From Xenococcus sp. PCC 7305 (GTDB lineage Bacteria; Cyanobacteriota; Cyanobacteriia; Cyanobacteriales; Xenococcaceae), in NCBI RefSeq assembly GCF_000332055.1, contig NZ_ALVZ01000224.1:26228-90227 (forward strand): a stretch of 64,000 nt of DNA, written 5' to 3'. Below, piece by piece: positions 16,912 to 25,351 of this stretch (position 1 is the first letter of the stretch; the number at the start of each line of letters is the position of its first letter). The notes under the pieces were generated by a model. It did no database searches, was not told where the DNA came from, and worked only from the letters and a program-made list of their open reading frames with translations. Made by a program: the position numbers and the translations under genes.

Positions 16912-17583
16912 ATGCATTTTGATATTGTTACTCTGTTTCCAGATTTTTTTACTTCTCCTCTTCAATCAAGTTTACTTGGCAGAGCTTTAACTAATCAAAT
17001 TGCCACTGTAAATTTAGTTAATCCTCGCGATTTTACGATAGATAAACATCACCGAGTTGATGATGAACCCTATGGTGGTGGTGTGGGGATGTTACTTAAA
17101 CCCGAGCCAATTTTTGCTGCGGTAGAATCTTTGGCGATCGCGCCTCGGCGAGAAGTGATTCTAGTGACACCCCAAGGTGAACCTCTCAAGCAATCATTGC
17201 TACAAGACTTTGCGGTTAATTATGATCAATTAGTGATCATTTGTGGACATTACGAAGGCGTAGATGAGCGCATCCGCAGCCATTTAGTGACCAAGGAAAT
17301 ATCCTTGGGCGATTTTGTTTTGACCTGTGGCGAAATTCCTGCTTTAACCTTGATTAATGGGGTGGTGCGATTATTACCAGGCACTGTTGGCAAAGTAGAG
17401 TCTCTGAAAAAAGAAAGTTTTGAAACTAATTTATTGGATTATCCTCAATATACAAGACCTGCTAAATTCCGCGATTGGGAAGTGCCTGCTGTTTTGCGAT
17501 CGGGAAATCATCAATTAATTGCCAAATGGCGACAACAACAACAATTACAAAGAACACGCGATCGCCGACCAGATCTTTTATGA
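16912..17583 (+). CDS. trmD: tRNA (guanine-37-N1)-methyltransferase TrmD
   Basis: A 223-residue SPOUT-class SAM-dependent enzyme that makes m1G37 in tRNAs with a G36, preventing +1 frameshifting. MHFDIVTLFPDFF opens the protein. The family block HHRVDDEPYGGGVGMLLKPEP lies at about 44-64, the trefoil-knot residues ICGHYEGVDERI at about 108-119, and SLGDFVLTCGEIPAL at about 128-142, all intact. The C-terminal DYPQYTRPAKFRDWEVPAVL region is also conserved. The TGA at 17581 is immediately followed by a GGTGTTA tandem repeat. Only a Uma2 remnant precedes it. Confidence 0.96.
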   Translation: MHFDIVTLFPDFFTSPLQSSLLGRALTNQIATVNLVNPRDFTIDKHHRVDDEPYGGGVGMLLKPEPIFAAVESLAIAPRREVILVTPQGEPLKQSLLQDFAVNYDQLVIICGHYEGVDERIRSHLVTKEISLGDFVLTCGEIPALTLINGVVRLLPGTVGKVESLKKESFETNLLDYPQYTRPAKFRDWEVPAVLRSGNHQLIAKWRQQQQLQRTRDRRPDLL

Positions 17584-17622
17584 GGTTTTAGGTGTTAGGT
17601 GTTAGGTGTTGGGTGTTGGGTA
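17584..17622. repeat. GGTGTTA/GGTGTTG tandem repeat
   Basis: About five GGTGTTR units directly after the trmD stop codon. This is the reverse complement of the CCTAACA family at 3590 and 60111. Confidence 0.8.
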
Positions 17623-17701
17623 AATGGGGAAAGTCCTAGCTTAAAGCCCTACTTTCGGGAAATAATAGAAAAAAATTGGGAACTTAATCTGTTCAAATTT
17701 G

Positions 17702-18316
17702 ATGAAAAAATCAGCAGCGAGATTGGGTATTGGTGGCCCTGTAGGCAGTGGCAAGACGGCGTTACTAGAATGTCTGGTTCCTTTGCTAATTAAAGAGGGA
17801 TTGGAAGTTGCGATCGTCACCAACGATCTATTGACAACAGAAGATGCCGATCGCCTCAAGAATAAAGGAATCTTACCTCCAGAAAGAATTATTGGCGTCG
17901 AGACGGGAAGCTGTCCCCATACGGCAATTCGCGAAGATCCTAGTATGAACTTACTGGCAATTCAGGATCTAGAAATACTTTACCCGCAACTAGATCTAAT
18001 CGCGATCGAAAGTGGTGGCGATAATTTAGCATCGACCTTTAGTTACGACTTGGTAGATGCTTATATTTTTGTGCTTGATGTTGGGGCAGGAGATGATATT
18101 CCTCGCAAAAATGGCCCTGGTTTTGTCCAGTCAGATTTAGCTGTAATCAATAAGATTGACATTGCACCTTATGTTGGAGCAGATTTAGAATTAATTCGTC
18201 GAGAAGCCCCGCTTTATCGTCAAGGAAAAGCGATCGCCTATACCAATTGCAAAACTGGAGAAGGTTTAGACAGCGTAATGCGTTTTATTTTAGAAAAGCT
18301 ATTATTTGTAAGCTAA
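17702..18316 (+). CDS. ureG: Urease accessory GTPase UreG
   Basis: A SIMIBI-class GTPase of about 204 residues that delivers nickel to urease together with UreD/F/H. The P-loop GPVGSGKTALLE is at about residues 12-23. VTNDLLTTEDADRL and the metal-binding VETGSCPHTAIRED (the CPH motif) follow, then ESGGDNLASTFS and the NKID guanine-specificity motif. I take the ATG at 17702 rather than the in-frame TTG one codon upstream. No other urease gene is present, so the cluster is dispersed, as in several cyanobacteria. Confidence 0.96.
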   Translation: MKKSAARLGIGGPVGSGKTALLECLVPLLIKEGLEVAIVTNDLLTTEDADRLKNKGILPPERIIGVETGSCPHTAIREDPSMNLLAIQDLEILYPQLDLIAIESGGDNLASTFSYDLVDAYIFVLDVGAGDDIPRKNGPGFVQSDLAVINKIDIAPYVGADLELIRREAPLYRQGKAIAYTNCKTGEGLDSVMRFILEKLLFVS

Positions 18317-18388
18317 AATACTACGATGACTTTTACAAGAAATATCTAGAGCATTTATTTTAAGTCTAAAATTTCACCTGCAATTTTG

Positions 18389-18727
18389 ATGCTAACCTAT
18401 TCCAAAGAATCCGCTCAACTCGAAAAAGCTGCCCAAGAAGAACGCAAAAAGCAAGAGCGACTACGCGATGTTTTATTGTTATTGCAACAATTAGTCGAAC
18501 GAGAAGAAATTACCCTAAAGCTAATTATTGACTGTCTTTATGATGTAGGGACGATCAATATTATCAATAAAAAATATCAGAATAGACCAACAAATCGTTT
18601 CCTCAAAGCGATCGCCCGGCTGTCGAAACCTGTCTTAAGAGCGGTAGCTTTGCGCTGGGTAAAAAAGAACTTACCGACCTTATTGACCGATTGGCTAGAA
18701 GGCAAAGTATCATTCAACGACGAGTAA
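18389..18727 (+). CDS. Conserved cyanobacterial protein, unknown function
   Basis: A protein of about 112 residues starting at the ATG at 18389 (a TTG precedes it). It is strongly charged: an N-terminal helical KAAQEERKKQERLRD stretch (residues 11-25) is followed by a helical body with IIDCLYDVGTINIINKKYQNR at about 46-66 and a basic ALRWVKKNLPTLLTDWLEGK end. No signal peptide or membrane segment. The composition suggests an all-helical soluble protein; I do not recognise a named domain. It follows ureG by 72 nt. Confidence 0.6.
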   Translation: MLTYSKESAQLEKAAQEERKKQERLRDVLLLLQQLVEREEITLKLIIDCLYDVGTINIINKKYQNRPTNRFLKAIARLSKPVLRAVALRWVKKNLPTLLTDWLEGKVSFNDE

Positions 18728-19211
18728 AAACGTGATCGCGTTTCTCATGTTCATAAGATACATTTTGCTGTTACCTATTCCCGATTCCCGATTCCCGATT
18801 CCCGATTCCCTAAAGCATATCCTTATGTATCCCACTAATTAGACAAGCGCTATAACAATTTTATTCTAAAACATTTCTTAATTAAGATAAGTAACTACAA
18901 TTAATAAAGATATATCAACTTTTACTGCTTAGTTTTAAAGAATATTCTATTTTCTAATATTAAGAGAAATTATTCTCATCTTGCTTGTTACAATCACCTC
19001 ATAGGTTTCTATGACACAGCAAATGCATAGTTAACAATAGTTGAACTAGTGTCTATAGTGCGAAATAAGTGGTAAGTAATATGTGGTGTTTATTGATTTG
19101 TAGATTTGTTTAATTATTACTAACTCCTCGCTTATTTGGGCCTGGAATTGCTAGTTGAACTTTTCAGTTTATCTTTACAACAACGAAAATATAAGTTTGG
19201 AGGGTTGAATT
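18728..19211. other. Long AT-rich leader region before a 51-codon gene
   Basis: A CCCGATT tandem repeat fills 18778-18811. The following 400 nt are AT-rich without an ORF and include GAGAA-ATTA-TTCTC at about 18965 and a possible -10 (TACAAT) at about 18989. They may hold the promoter and a long 5' UTR of the small gene at 19212. Confidence 0.45.
18778..18811. repeat. CCCGATT tandem repeat
   Basis: About four and a half perfect CCCGATT heptamers, a classic short tandemly repeated repeat of cyanobacterial intergenic DNA. Confidence 0.9.
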
Positions 19212-19367
19212 ATGAGAGGCGGAATGGTTTGGCATCCTGAAGAGGGAGATCAAAAAGTTAATCAATATCTCGATAGTACTAATCACGCACCCTATGCAGT
19301 GATTGCAAGCATAATGTTGATTGCAATATGTGCTTTTACTGGATTAGTTTTAATGGGTACTTTTTAA
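19212..19367 (+). CDS. 51-residue single-span membrane protein, unknown
   Basis: Found by direct reading: ATG at 19212, TAA at 19365. A strong ribosome binding site (GGAGG at about 19200) precedes the start by the right distance. The first 27 residues are polar (MRGGMVWHPEEGDQKVNQ start) and residues about 28-49 (YAVIASIMLIAICAFTGLVLMG) form one membrane helix. An AT-rich leader of about 400 nt lies upstream and a T-run terminator (19394-19434) closes the unit, so it is a monocistronic gene. It resembles a small thylakoid or plasma-membrane subunit in layout, but matches none of the photosystem or NDH subunits I know. Confidence 0.65.
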   Translation: MRGGMVWHPEEGDQKVNQYLDSTNHAPYAVIASIMLIAICAFTGLVLMGTF

Positions 19368-19393
19368 ACTTTTTAATAAAAAATTATATAGAT

Positions 19394-19434
19394 AAATCAG
19401 TGGTGGAAGTAAGTTGAAACTGCTGATTTTTTTT
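19394..19434 (+). terminator. Rho-independent terminator-like hairpin
   Basis: AAATCAG at 19394-19400 pairs with CTGATTT at 19423-19429, followed by a run of T. It lies 27 nt after the stop of the 51-codon gene. Confidence 0.65.
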
Positions 19435-19596
19435 GTTTCTTTTCTTGTTCAATGCACCCTAACCCCAAAATACTCCCACCTTCGGGTCGGAAAGCACATC
19501 AAAAAATCTTCTTGCCCTAGAATATTAGCACCTCACCAAAAAGCAAGCTCTGAGCCAACCTAGCAATTACAAAACCTACCAGCAAGCAATATTAAG

Positions 19597-21627
19597 ATGC
19601 AGAGATTATCTTTCGAGAAAAATCATATCTGGGCCAAGATCCTGCTCCTGGCCCACGAAAGTCAAACATCAAAACTGCTGAAATTAGTCCAAGAATATGA
19701 AAACATACTCTGCCGTTATCATCTGGTAGTCCCAGCTCAAATTGCTAGCCGACTACCTCAAAAACTCAAGTTATCGATTCAGCCCCTTGAGCTTAATCAG
19801 CTTGAAGCCGAAGTAGAATCGGAAAATATGCTAGCGGTGATCTTTCTCATCGACCCAACCCAGAACGATCTTTCAATTCCAGATGTCACGGACTTGTCTC
19901 GCATTTGTAGCTCTCGCAACATTCCTTTCGCCAGCAATCTAGCAACAGCCCATCCCATTATCAGATCTTTAGTCCCAACTCGGGTGGCTCATCTTATTTT
20001 TAATCCGATCGCTGGACAACGCAATGCCACAGAAGATTTATTGAAAATCCGGCAAATTCTCGCTCCCTGGTTACATCTTCACGTCCATCTGACAACCCGA
20101 GAGCTGGATGCTGACCAATTGGCACAACAGGCGATCACAGCTCAGCCAGACCTAATTATTGCCTCTGGGGGTGATGGTACGGTGTCCCTCGTTGCGAGTC
20201 AGATGATAGGCTCTAGCATTCCGTTAGGAATCATTCCTCGGGGGACGGCAAATGCCCTATCCCTGGCCCTGGGAATTCACACAACGATAGAGGGAGCATG
20301 CCAACTAATTATAGCTGGGACAACTCGTCGCTTGGATGCAGCCCATTGTAATCAGCATCTGATGACTTTATTGGCAGGAATCGGTTTTGAGGCAGAAACT
20401 GTCGGAAAAGCTACCCGAGAACTGAAAAACCAATGGGGAGTATTGGCTTATCTGATAGCAGGCTGGAAGCAAATGGGACAGCAAGAATTAATTACTACTG
20501 AGCTAGAGATTGAGGAAAAACTTTATCAATTTCAAGCCTTTGCGATTACGGTGGCCAATAGCGCGCCTCCCACGTCAGTTCTGGCCCAGGGGGTTGGAGA
20601 AGTAGTTTTTGATGATGGTTTGTTGGATATTACGATCATCACGGCCAAACAAGCTCTACAACCGACTATTACCAGTAAGCTACAAACAGCCAGATATTTA
20701 ATGAATTTATACGGCTCGGCCCTCATCAGGACTAAAGCCGAGTTGCCCAACCTTTATCACTTCAGGGCAAAAAGCTTAAAGCTGACCACTTCATCCCCAC
20801 AAAAAATCGTGGTAGATGGGGAAATGGTTGGCACTACTCCCCTAGAAGTGAGCTGTCTCCCAAATGCATTGACTGTTTTTGCTCCTGCGAAGCATGATCC
20901 TTCTAAGCTAGAAAATATAGCTAGTCTCTGGGTTAGGAAGGTATCTCCGAGTTTATCAGCCCTGATTGCTACTTTAGGATTAGGAGGAATCTTGGGAGTT
21001 CCGCTCTCTCTCTGGGGCATTATAGGAATCGCAACAACTCTACTACCTGCTAACACTGAAGCGATCGAGAACCAAATTATTTGGTACATCCAGCAGTGGA
21101 TTCCTCCTTTTTTAGAACAAGTAATTATTTCCATTAGCATTCTCGGCAATGGAGAGGTAGTAATACCAGGCTTTTTTATTCTGATTAGCTTGCTTTTGTG
21201 GCAACGCAACTACTGGAAGACTGGAATGTTGCTCCTAGCTTTTTTCGGGGCTTGGATTATTAATCATGAGTTGATCTTACTTTTTAAGCAGACTCGACCC
21301 TATTTAAGACCATTGTTTACAAGTGATGGCGCCGCAAATATTCTCAGTAACAATTTTCTTCAGGGAACAGTGCTCTACGGGGCGATCGCCTATTTATTAA
21401 CTCTGCGTTTTCCGCAAGTTACCCACTGGATTTACAGTGGCGCAATACTTCTCGTTGGAGCAATTGGTCTGAGTCGCATATCTTTAGGTATCCAGTGGCC
21501 CCTGGATGTTTTAGCTGGTTGGAGTGGAGGTTTTCTGTGGCTAAGCATTTGTATTATTTTACTGCGATTGAAAAACATTCGTAGCTCAGTTAAACAACGC
21601 CAAAAAACAATGATTATTCAGAGGTAA
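19597..21627 (+). CDS. MGS-like / lipid kinase / PAP2-like three-domain fusion
   Basis: A 676-residue fusion. Residues 12-130 resemble methylglyoxal synthase (LLAHES for the usual VAHDxxK; FLIDP and IPFASNLATAHPII kept), but the GTTG phosphate loop and GGDQQ motif are missing. Residues about 131-430 form a YegS/BmrU-type diacylglycerol (lipid) kinase with GGDGTVSLVASQM and GIIPRGTANALSLALGI. Residues about 440-665 hold membrane helices like a PAP2 phosphatase: KQTRPYL and SRISLGIQWPLDVLAG remain, but the PSGH motif and the His of the third motif (now Gln) are lost. It may be a membrane-anchored lipid kinase with dead flanking domains. A single gene. Confidence 0.85.
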   Translation: MQRLSFEKNHIWAKILLLAHESQTSKLLKLVQEYENILCRYHLVVPAQIASRLPQKLKLSIQPLELNQLEAEVESENMLAVIFLIDPTQNDLSIPDVTDLSRICSSRNIPFASNLATAHPIIRSLVPTRVAHLIFNPIAGQRNATEDLLKIRQILAPWLHLHVHLTTRELDADQLAQQAITAQPDLIIASGGDGTVSLVASQMIGSSIPLGIIPRGTANALSLALGIHTTIEGACQLIIAGTTRRLDAAHCNQHLMTLLAGIGFEAETVGKATRELKNQWGVLAYLIAGWKQMGQQELITTELEIEEKLYQFQAFAITVANSAPPTSVLAQGVGEVVFDDGLLDITIITAKQALQPTITSKLQTARYLMNLYGSALIRTKAELPNLYHFRAKSLKLTTSSPQKIVVDGEMVGTTPLEVSCLPNALTVFAPAKHDPSKLENIASLWVRKVSPSLSALIATLGLGGILGVPLSLWGIIGIATTLLPANTEAIENQIIWYIQQWIPPFLEQVIISISILGNGEVVIPGFFILISLLLWQRNYWKTGMLLLAFFGAWIINHELILLFKQTRPYLRPLFTSDGAANILSNNFLQGTVLYGAIAYLLTLRFPQVTHWIYSGAILLVGAIGLSRISLGIQWPLDVLAGWSGGFLWLSICIILLRLKNIRSSVKQRQKTMIIQR

Positions 21628-21775
21628 TTATGGAGAGAAAAACTATCAAGAAAACCACAATTTGTTTTCAAACTGAAGTTGACTAATAGCTAGTTACTGG
21701 TAAAATGGGCTACAATATTTATGGTAAAAGTAACTATAATTTAACAACTGTTAACAATCAGGACCATTTGCGATC

Positions 21776-22735
21776 GTGTTTCTCTCTGCCCCTCCCAAAC
21801 CCCAAAACAACCTTCCCCGCGACTTGTTCAAAGCAATATCCGAGCTAAAAAAAGAACTAAACGCCGTTGTACTAGCTCACTACTATCAAGACTCTGATAT
21901 TCAGGATATTGCTGACTATATTGGGGATTCTCTCGGTTTGTCTCAACAAGCATCTAGTACCGATGCCGATGTAATTGTGTTTGCTGGGGTGCATTTCATG
22001 GCAGAAACCGCAAAGATTCTTAACCCTCACAAACTAGTATTACTACCCGATTTAGACGCTGGCTGTTCCCTCGCCGATAGCTGTCCTCCCGCAGAATTTA
22101 AAGCCTTCAAAGAAGCTCATCCTGGTCATATAGTTGTTTCCTATGTCAACTGTACTGCCGAGATCAAAGCCATGAGCGATATTATCTGCACCAGTTCCAA
22201 CGCCGTTAAAATAGTTAAACAAATTCCTGAAGATCAACCAATTATCTTTGCCCCAGATCAGAATTTAGGTCGCTACGTCATGGAGCAAACAGGCAGAGAT
22301 TTAGTATTGTGGCAGGGGAGCTGCATGGTACATGAAACCTTTTCCGAAAAGAAAATTGTCCAACTACAAGTAGAAAATCCTGAAGCTGAAGTTATTGCCC
22401 ATCCCGAATGCGAATCTTCTGTGCTGCGTCATGCCAGCTATATTGGTTCGACCACTGCCCTACTAAAATATTCTCAAAATAGCGATATTAAAGATTTCAT
22501 CGTTGCCACAGAGCCAGGAATCATTCATCAGATGGAAAAAGCGGCACCAAACAAGCATTTTATTCCCGCTCCACCAATCAATAACTGTGCTTGTAATGAA
22601 TGTCCTCATATGCGCTTAAACACTTTGGAAAAGCTATATCTGGCAATGAAAAACAAAACTCCAGAAATTACCTTACCAGAGGATATCCGCGTTGCTGCCT
22701 TTGAGCCCATTCAAAGAATGTTGGAAATGTCCTGA
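21776..22735 (+). CDS. nadA: Quinolinate synthase NadA
   Basis: A 319-residue [4Fe-4S] enzyme that condenses iminoaspartate with dihydroxyacetone phosphate to quinolinate in NAD synthesis. The GTG at 21776 fits the family start. Conserved blocks: [26 protein letters not shown] at about 31-56, [27 protein letters not shown] (cluster ligand Cys97), the WQGSCMVHE region, CESSVL and [12 protein letters not shown], which carries the last ligand. The length is shorter than that of E. coli NadA, as is usual in cyanobacteria. Secure. Confidence 0.96.
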   Translation: MFLSAPPKPQNNLPRDLFKAISELKKELNAVVLAHYYQDSDIQDIADYIGDSLGLSQQASSTDADVIVFAGVHFMAETAKILNPHKLVLLPDLDAGCSLADSCPPAEFKAFKEAHPGHIVVSYVNCTAEIKAMSDIICTSSNAVKIVKQIPEDQPIIFAPDQNLGRYVMEQTGRDLVLWQGSCMVHETFSEKKIVQLQVENPEAEVIAHPECESSVLRHASYIGSTTALLKYSQNSDIKDFIVATEPGIIHQMEKAAPNKHFIPAPPINNCACNECPHMRLNTLEKLYLAMKNKTPEITLPEDIRVAAFEPIQRMLEMS

Positions 22736-22768
22736 GAAACATGAGTTCGATGAGTAAGTTCTGAATAA

Positions 22769-22795
22769 GGATTTGGGGATTTGGGGATTTGGGGA
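22769..22795. repeat. GGATTTG tandem repeat
   Basis: Three GGATTTGG units between the convergent nadA and SulP genes. Confidence 0.8.
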
Positions 22796-22811
22796 AAAGC
22801 CTATTACTTCG

Positions 22812-24503
22812 TTAATTTTGCTCCAATGGCAACAGCTCTACTTCCGAACCGTTAGGGTCAAAGAACATCGAGATCACATTCAAAGCAGAATAGCAACTAG
22901 GTAAGAAATTCTCCTTTGGCAGCGTTTTCTGCACCCGAAATCTCCTTAACCTCTCTTTTACTTGGCCTTGAGCTCCCACAATGAAAATCTCGCCCTGCCC
23001 TTGGCGACGAGCTGTTTTGATTTCAGCTTCAATCGTCATTGCAGCAGTTACTCCGACCAACGGCACATCACTCAAATCTAGAATTAAAGCGTCATAATTT
23101 TGCCCCATGTGAAAAGCGATAGTTCTTGCCGCACCATAGCTCATGGGGCCACTCATCTGAACTAAGATTACTTGCCCTAGATCTTGGCATTGCAGGAAAA
23201 GTTGTCGCTCTTGAGGTGTCAATAAGATTTTGGGATCTTCATCAGGATGAGTAACGGCTCTAACCTGGGCAACTTGAATGCTGGTTAGACGATGAATTGT
23301 CAAAATATTGGCCACAAAGGCTCCGACGACAACTGCTGTCACTAAATCTACAAATACAGTGAGGAAAAGAACACCATAGGTGACCAGGGCCGCTCGCATA
23401 GATACCTGACATACTCGCCACAAGAAGCCCCAGTCGATGATTTTAATACCTACTTGAATTAAAATACCAGCTAACACCGCATGGGGAATTTGCGCTGTGG
23501 TTTCTCCTGCCCATAGCACGATACACAACAAAATTAGGGCATGAAACATTCCTGATAGGGCTGTGCGTCCTCCTGCTTGCACATTGATTACCGTACGCAT
23601 AGTTGCCCCCGCACCGGGCAGGCCACCAAACAATCCAGATAATAGATTGCCGATTCCTTGACCAATTAACTCTTGTTCGGAGTCATGGCGAGTACGGGTG
23701 ATATTATCGGCAACCAAAGAGGTTAATAAAGAATCTATCGCCCCTAAAGTTGCTAGCATCAGACTATAGCTAACGATATCTCTCATCTGATTGAGATTCA
23801 GTCGGGGCAATTGTAATTGGGGAAAGCCCTGGGGAATCTCGCCAATGCGGGCAATATCACTATCGGGAAATACTAAAACTGAAATTAAGGTGCAAACAAT
23901 CAGCGCGACCAGTGGTGAGGGTACAATTTTCGATAGTTTTCCCGACCAACCGAACACAATTGATAGAGTTAAAATGCCTAGCCCAGCGGCTACTGGATGA
24001 GGATTAGCTAAGGCTTCGGGTAATTGCTGTAGTCCCGCAATCACACTGCTTTGGCCTGGATGACCTAATAAAGGGGCAAGTTGCAGCGCCACAATGATGA
24101 CCCCAATCCCCGACATAAAGCCAGAAATCACGGTATAGGGCATCAGGGTAATGAACTGCCCTAAGCGCAACATCCCGAATAAAATTTGGAATGCACCACT
24201 GAGCATCACAGCGGTAAATGCCATTGCGATACCACTTTCAGGATTCTCAGCGATTAACTTGCTAAACACAGTTGCCATGACCACAGTCATCGGGCCGGTT
24301 GGCCCAGACACCTGAGATGGTGTGCCACCGAACAAAGCAGCAAAGAAGCCTGTAAAGACAGCTCCATAAAGACCTGCGATCGCACCTGCCCCTGAAGCAA
24401 CGCCAAATGCTAAAGCTAAGGGTAAAGCCACTATGGCAGCGGTTAGACCCCCGAATAGATCTCCCCTCAGATTATTAAACTGTAAGCGGCCAACAAGTTG
24501 CAT
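22812..24503 (-). CDS. SulP-family anion transporter with STAS domain, BicA-like
   Basis: A 563-residue SLC26/SulP transporter. About 12-14 membrane helices span residues 10-420, beginning with NLRGDLFGGLTAAIVALPLALAFGVASGAG, a stretch close to that of the bicarbonate transporter BicA. ALFGGTPSQVSGPTGPMTVVMA is the anion-binding helix region, although BicA itself usually has SEPTGP where this has SGPTGP. The C-terminal STAS domain (about 430-545) contains QMSGPMSYGAARTIAF and LDLSDVPLVGVTAAM. In a cyanobacterium the likely cargo is bicarbonate or sulphate; the sequence alone does not tell. A single minus-strand gene converging on nadA. Confidence 0.85.
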   Translation of the reverse strand: MQLVGRLQFNNLRGDLFGGLTAAIVALPLALAFGVASGAGAIAGLYGAVFTGFFAALFGGTPSQVSGPTGPMTVVMATVFSKLIAENPESGIAMAFTAVMLSGAFQILFGMLRLGQFITLMPYTVISGFMSGIGVIIVALQLAPLLGHPGQSSVIAGLQQLPEALANPHPVAAGLGILTLSIVFGWSGKLSKIVPSPLVALIVCTLISVLVFPDSDIARIGEIPQGFPQLQLPRLNLNQMRDIVSYSLMLATLGAIDSLLTSLVADNITRTRHDSEQELIGQGIGNLLSGLFGGLPGAGATMRTVINVQAGGRTALSGMFHALILLCIVLWAGETTAQIPHAVLAGILIQVGIKIIDWGFLWRVCQVSMRAALVTYGVLFLTVFVDLVTAVVVGAFVANILTIHRLTSIQVAQVRAVTHPDEDPKILLTPQERQLFLQCQDLGQVILVQMSGPMSYGAARTIAFHMGQNYDALILDLSDVPLVGVTAAMTIEAEIKTARRQGQGEIFIVGAQGQVKERLRRFRVQKTLPKENFLPSCYSALNVISMFFDPNGSEVELLPLEQN

Positions 24504-24950
24504 AATATCTCAGTGACAAAGGGATTGAGCCGATGCAATATCAAATTAATTGCTCAGTCATTATAGCAATTAAGATAGTAAATAGAATTGCAAAGTCCCA
24601 AATTAGTTTAAATCCCCAACTTGAGAATATTATGTATAAAAAAGTACATTTTGCTTGGGAAAAAGACTAATGATCATAAACAAAATCTTATGCTTCGAAC
24701 TAGTGTCGCTTCGCGGAAGTAATAAGTAATAAGTAATGAGTAATAAGTCTTGATAGATAGCTTATTTACGCCCGCGTTCACTAGTTGCAGAATTGGTGCC
24801 AGCATTGAGGTTGAGTATAGTCTAATAGCAGCTACCAGCAGCTGATTCCATTATCCAAGCTACTAGTTTTCGGAAAATACTACCCTTGGTGGAGTCAAGT
24901 TTTTTTAATATTTGTTTACAATGTAGGTGAAGTAATCAAAAGTAGTAATT
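24504..24950. other. Divergent intergenic region, 447 bp, with repeat element
   Basis: Lies between the SulP transporter (minus) and nblA (plus). It holds the MITE-like element 24698-24786. Downstream of that is a candidate nblA promoter with TACAAT at about 24919. No gene is seen. I found no convincing NtcA box (GTA-N8-TAC). Confidence 0.5.
24698..24786. mobile_element. MITE-like element with AACTAGTG inverted ends
   Basis: AACTAGTG at 24698-24705 and CACTAGTT at 24779-24786 are perfect inverted ends. Inside are GCGGAAGTAATAAG, three more AGTAAT units, and CTTATTTACGCCCGC, which partly pairs back to the left side. The core recurs at about 10880 and 28360. Confidence 0.55.
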
Positions 24951-25160
24951 ATGGATCAGTTAATAAGCAATCTTTCTGTAGAGCAAAAGTTCAGCCACAG
25001 GGTATTTAGCGATCGCGTACAAGACTTATCCCAAAAACAGGCTCAAGACTTGCTAGTGCAGATGCACCAACAGATGTTGATTAAAGATAATCTCTATAGA
25101 GAACTATTTTTGAGCCAAGAAAAAGATATTGTGGACTCTTTGTTTGGGTCAAACAAGTAA
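24951..25160 (+). CDS. nblA: NblA-type phycobilisome degradation adaptor
   Basis: A 69-residue NblA/Ycf18-family protein. NblA proteins bind phycobiliproteins and Clp protease partners to trigger phycobilisome breakdown during nutrient starvation. The family pattern is clear: LSVEQKFSHRVFSDRVQDLSQKQAQDLLVQMHQQMLIKDNLYRELF, two helices separated by the LSxxQAQDLL turn. Length is typical (55-70). A putative -10 (TACAAT) lies about 35 nt upstream of the start. The ribosome binding site is weak. It is not in an operon. Starvation control is expected from the family, not shown by a clear box here. Confidence 0.9.
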   Translation: MDQLISNLSVEQKFSHRVFSDRVQDLSQKQAQDLLVQMHQQMLIKDNLYRELFLSQEKDIVDSLFGSNK

Positions 25161-25286
25161 TTTTTCTTAAAGTTAATCAAGTTTTATAATATTTTCCACA
25201 AGCAGGCAAAGCTGGGAAATAGACGAGAGGTTTGCCCATTCTTCGCGATCAGCCAAAGGCTCTCGACAAGGATATAGAATAAAAAA

Positions 25287-25318
25287 GGAAACCCTTTCCG
25301 ACAAAGAACGTGGTTTCC
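25287..25318. other. Inverted repeat in the nblA/coiled-coil gene interval
   Basis: GGAAACC at 25287-25293 pairs with GGTTTCC at 25312-25318 around an 18-nt loop. There is no clear T-run, so the role (terminator or leader structure) is unknown. Confidence 0.4.
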
Positions 25319-25351
25319 CAAAATTCAAAAATTCTGGTCATATCATAAATC

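Noticed and set aside
17599..17793. 64-codon ORF between trmD and ureG
   Set aside because: Starts in the GGTGTTA repeat and overlaps the ureG start in another frame.
20757..21209. 150-codon minus-strand ORF inside the three-domain fusion gene
   Set aside because: It lies fully inside a well-supported plus-strand gene, has a composition unlike a real protein, and matches no family; it is a shadow frame.
22812..24503. Naming the SulP gene bicA
   Set aside because: Similar at the N-terminus, but SGPTGP replaces the SEPTGP region and other BicA residues cannot be checked; cargo is uncertain.
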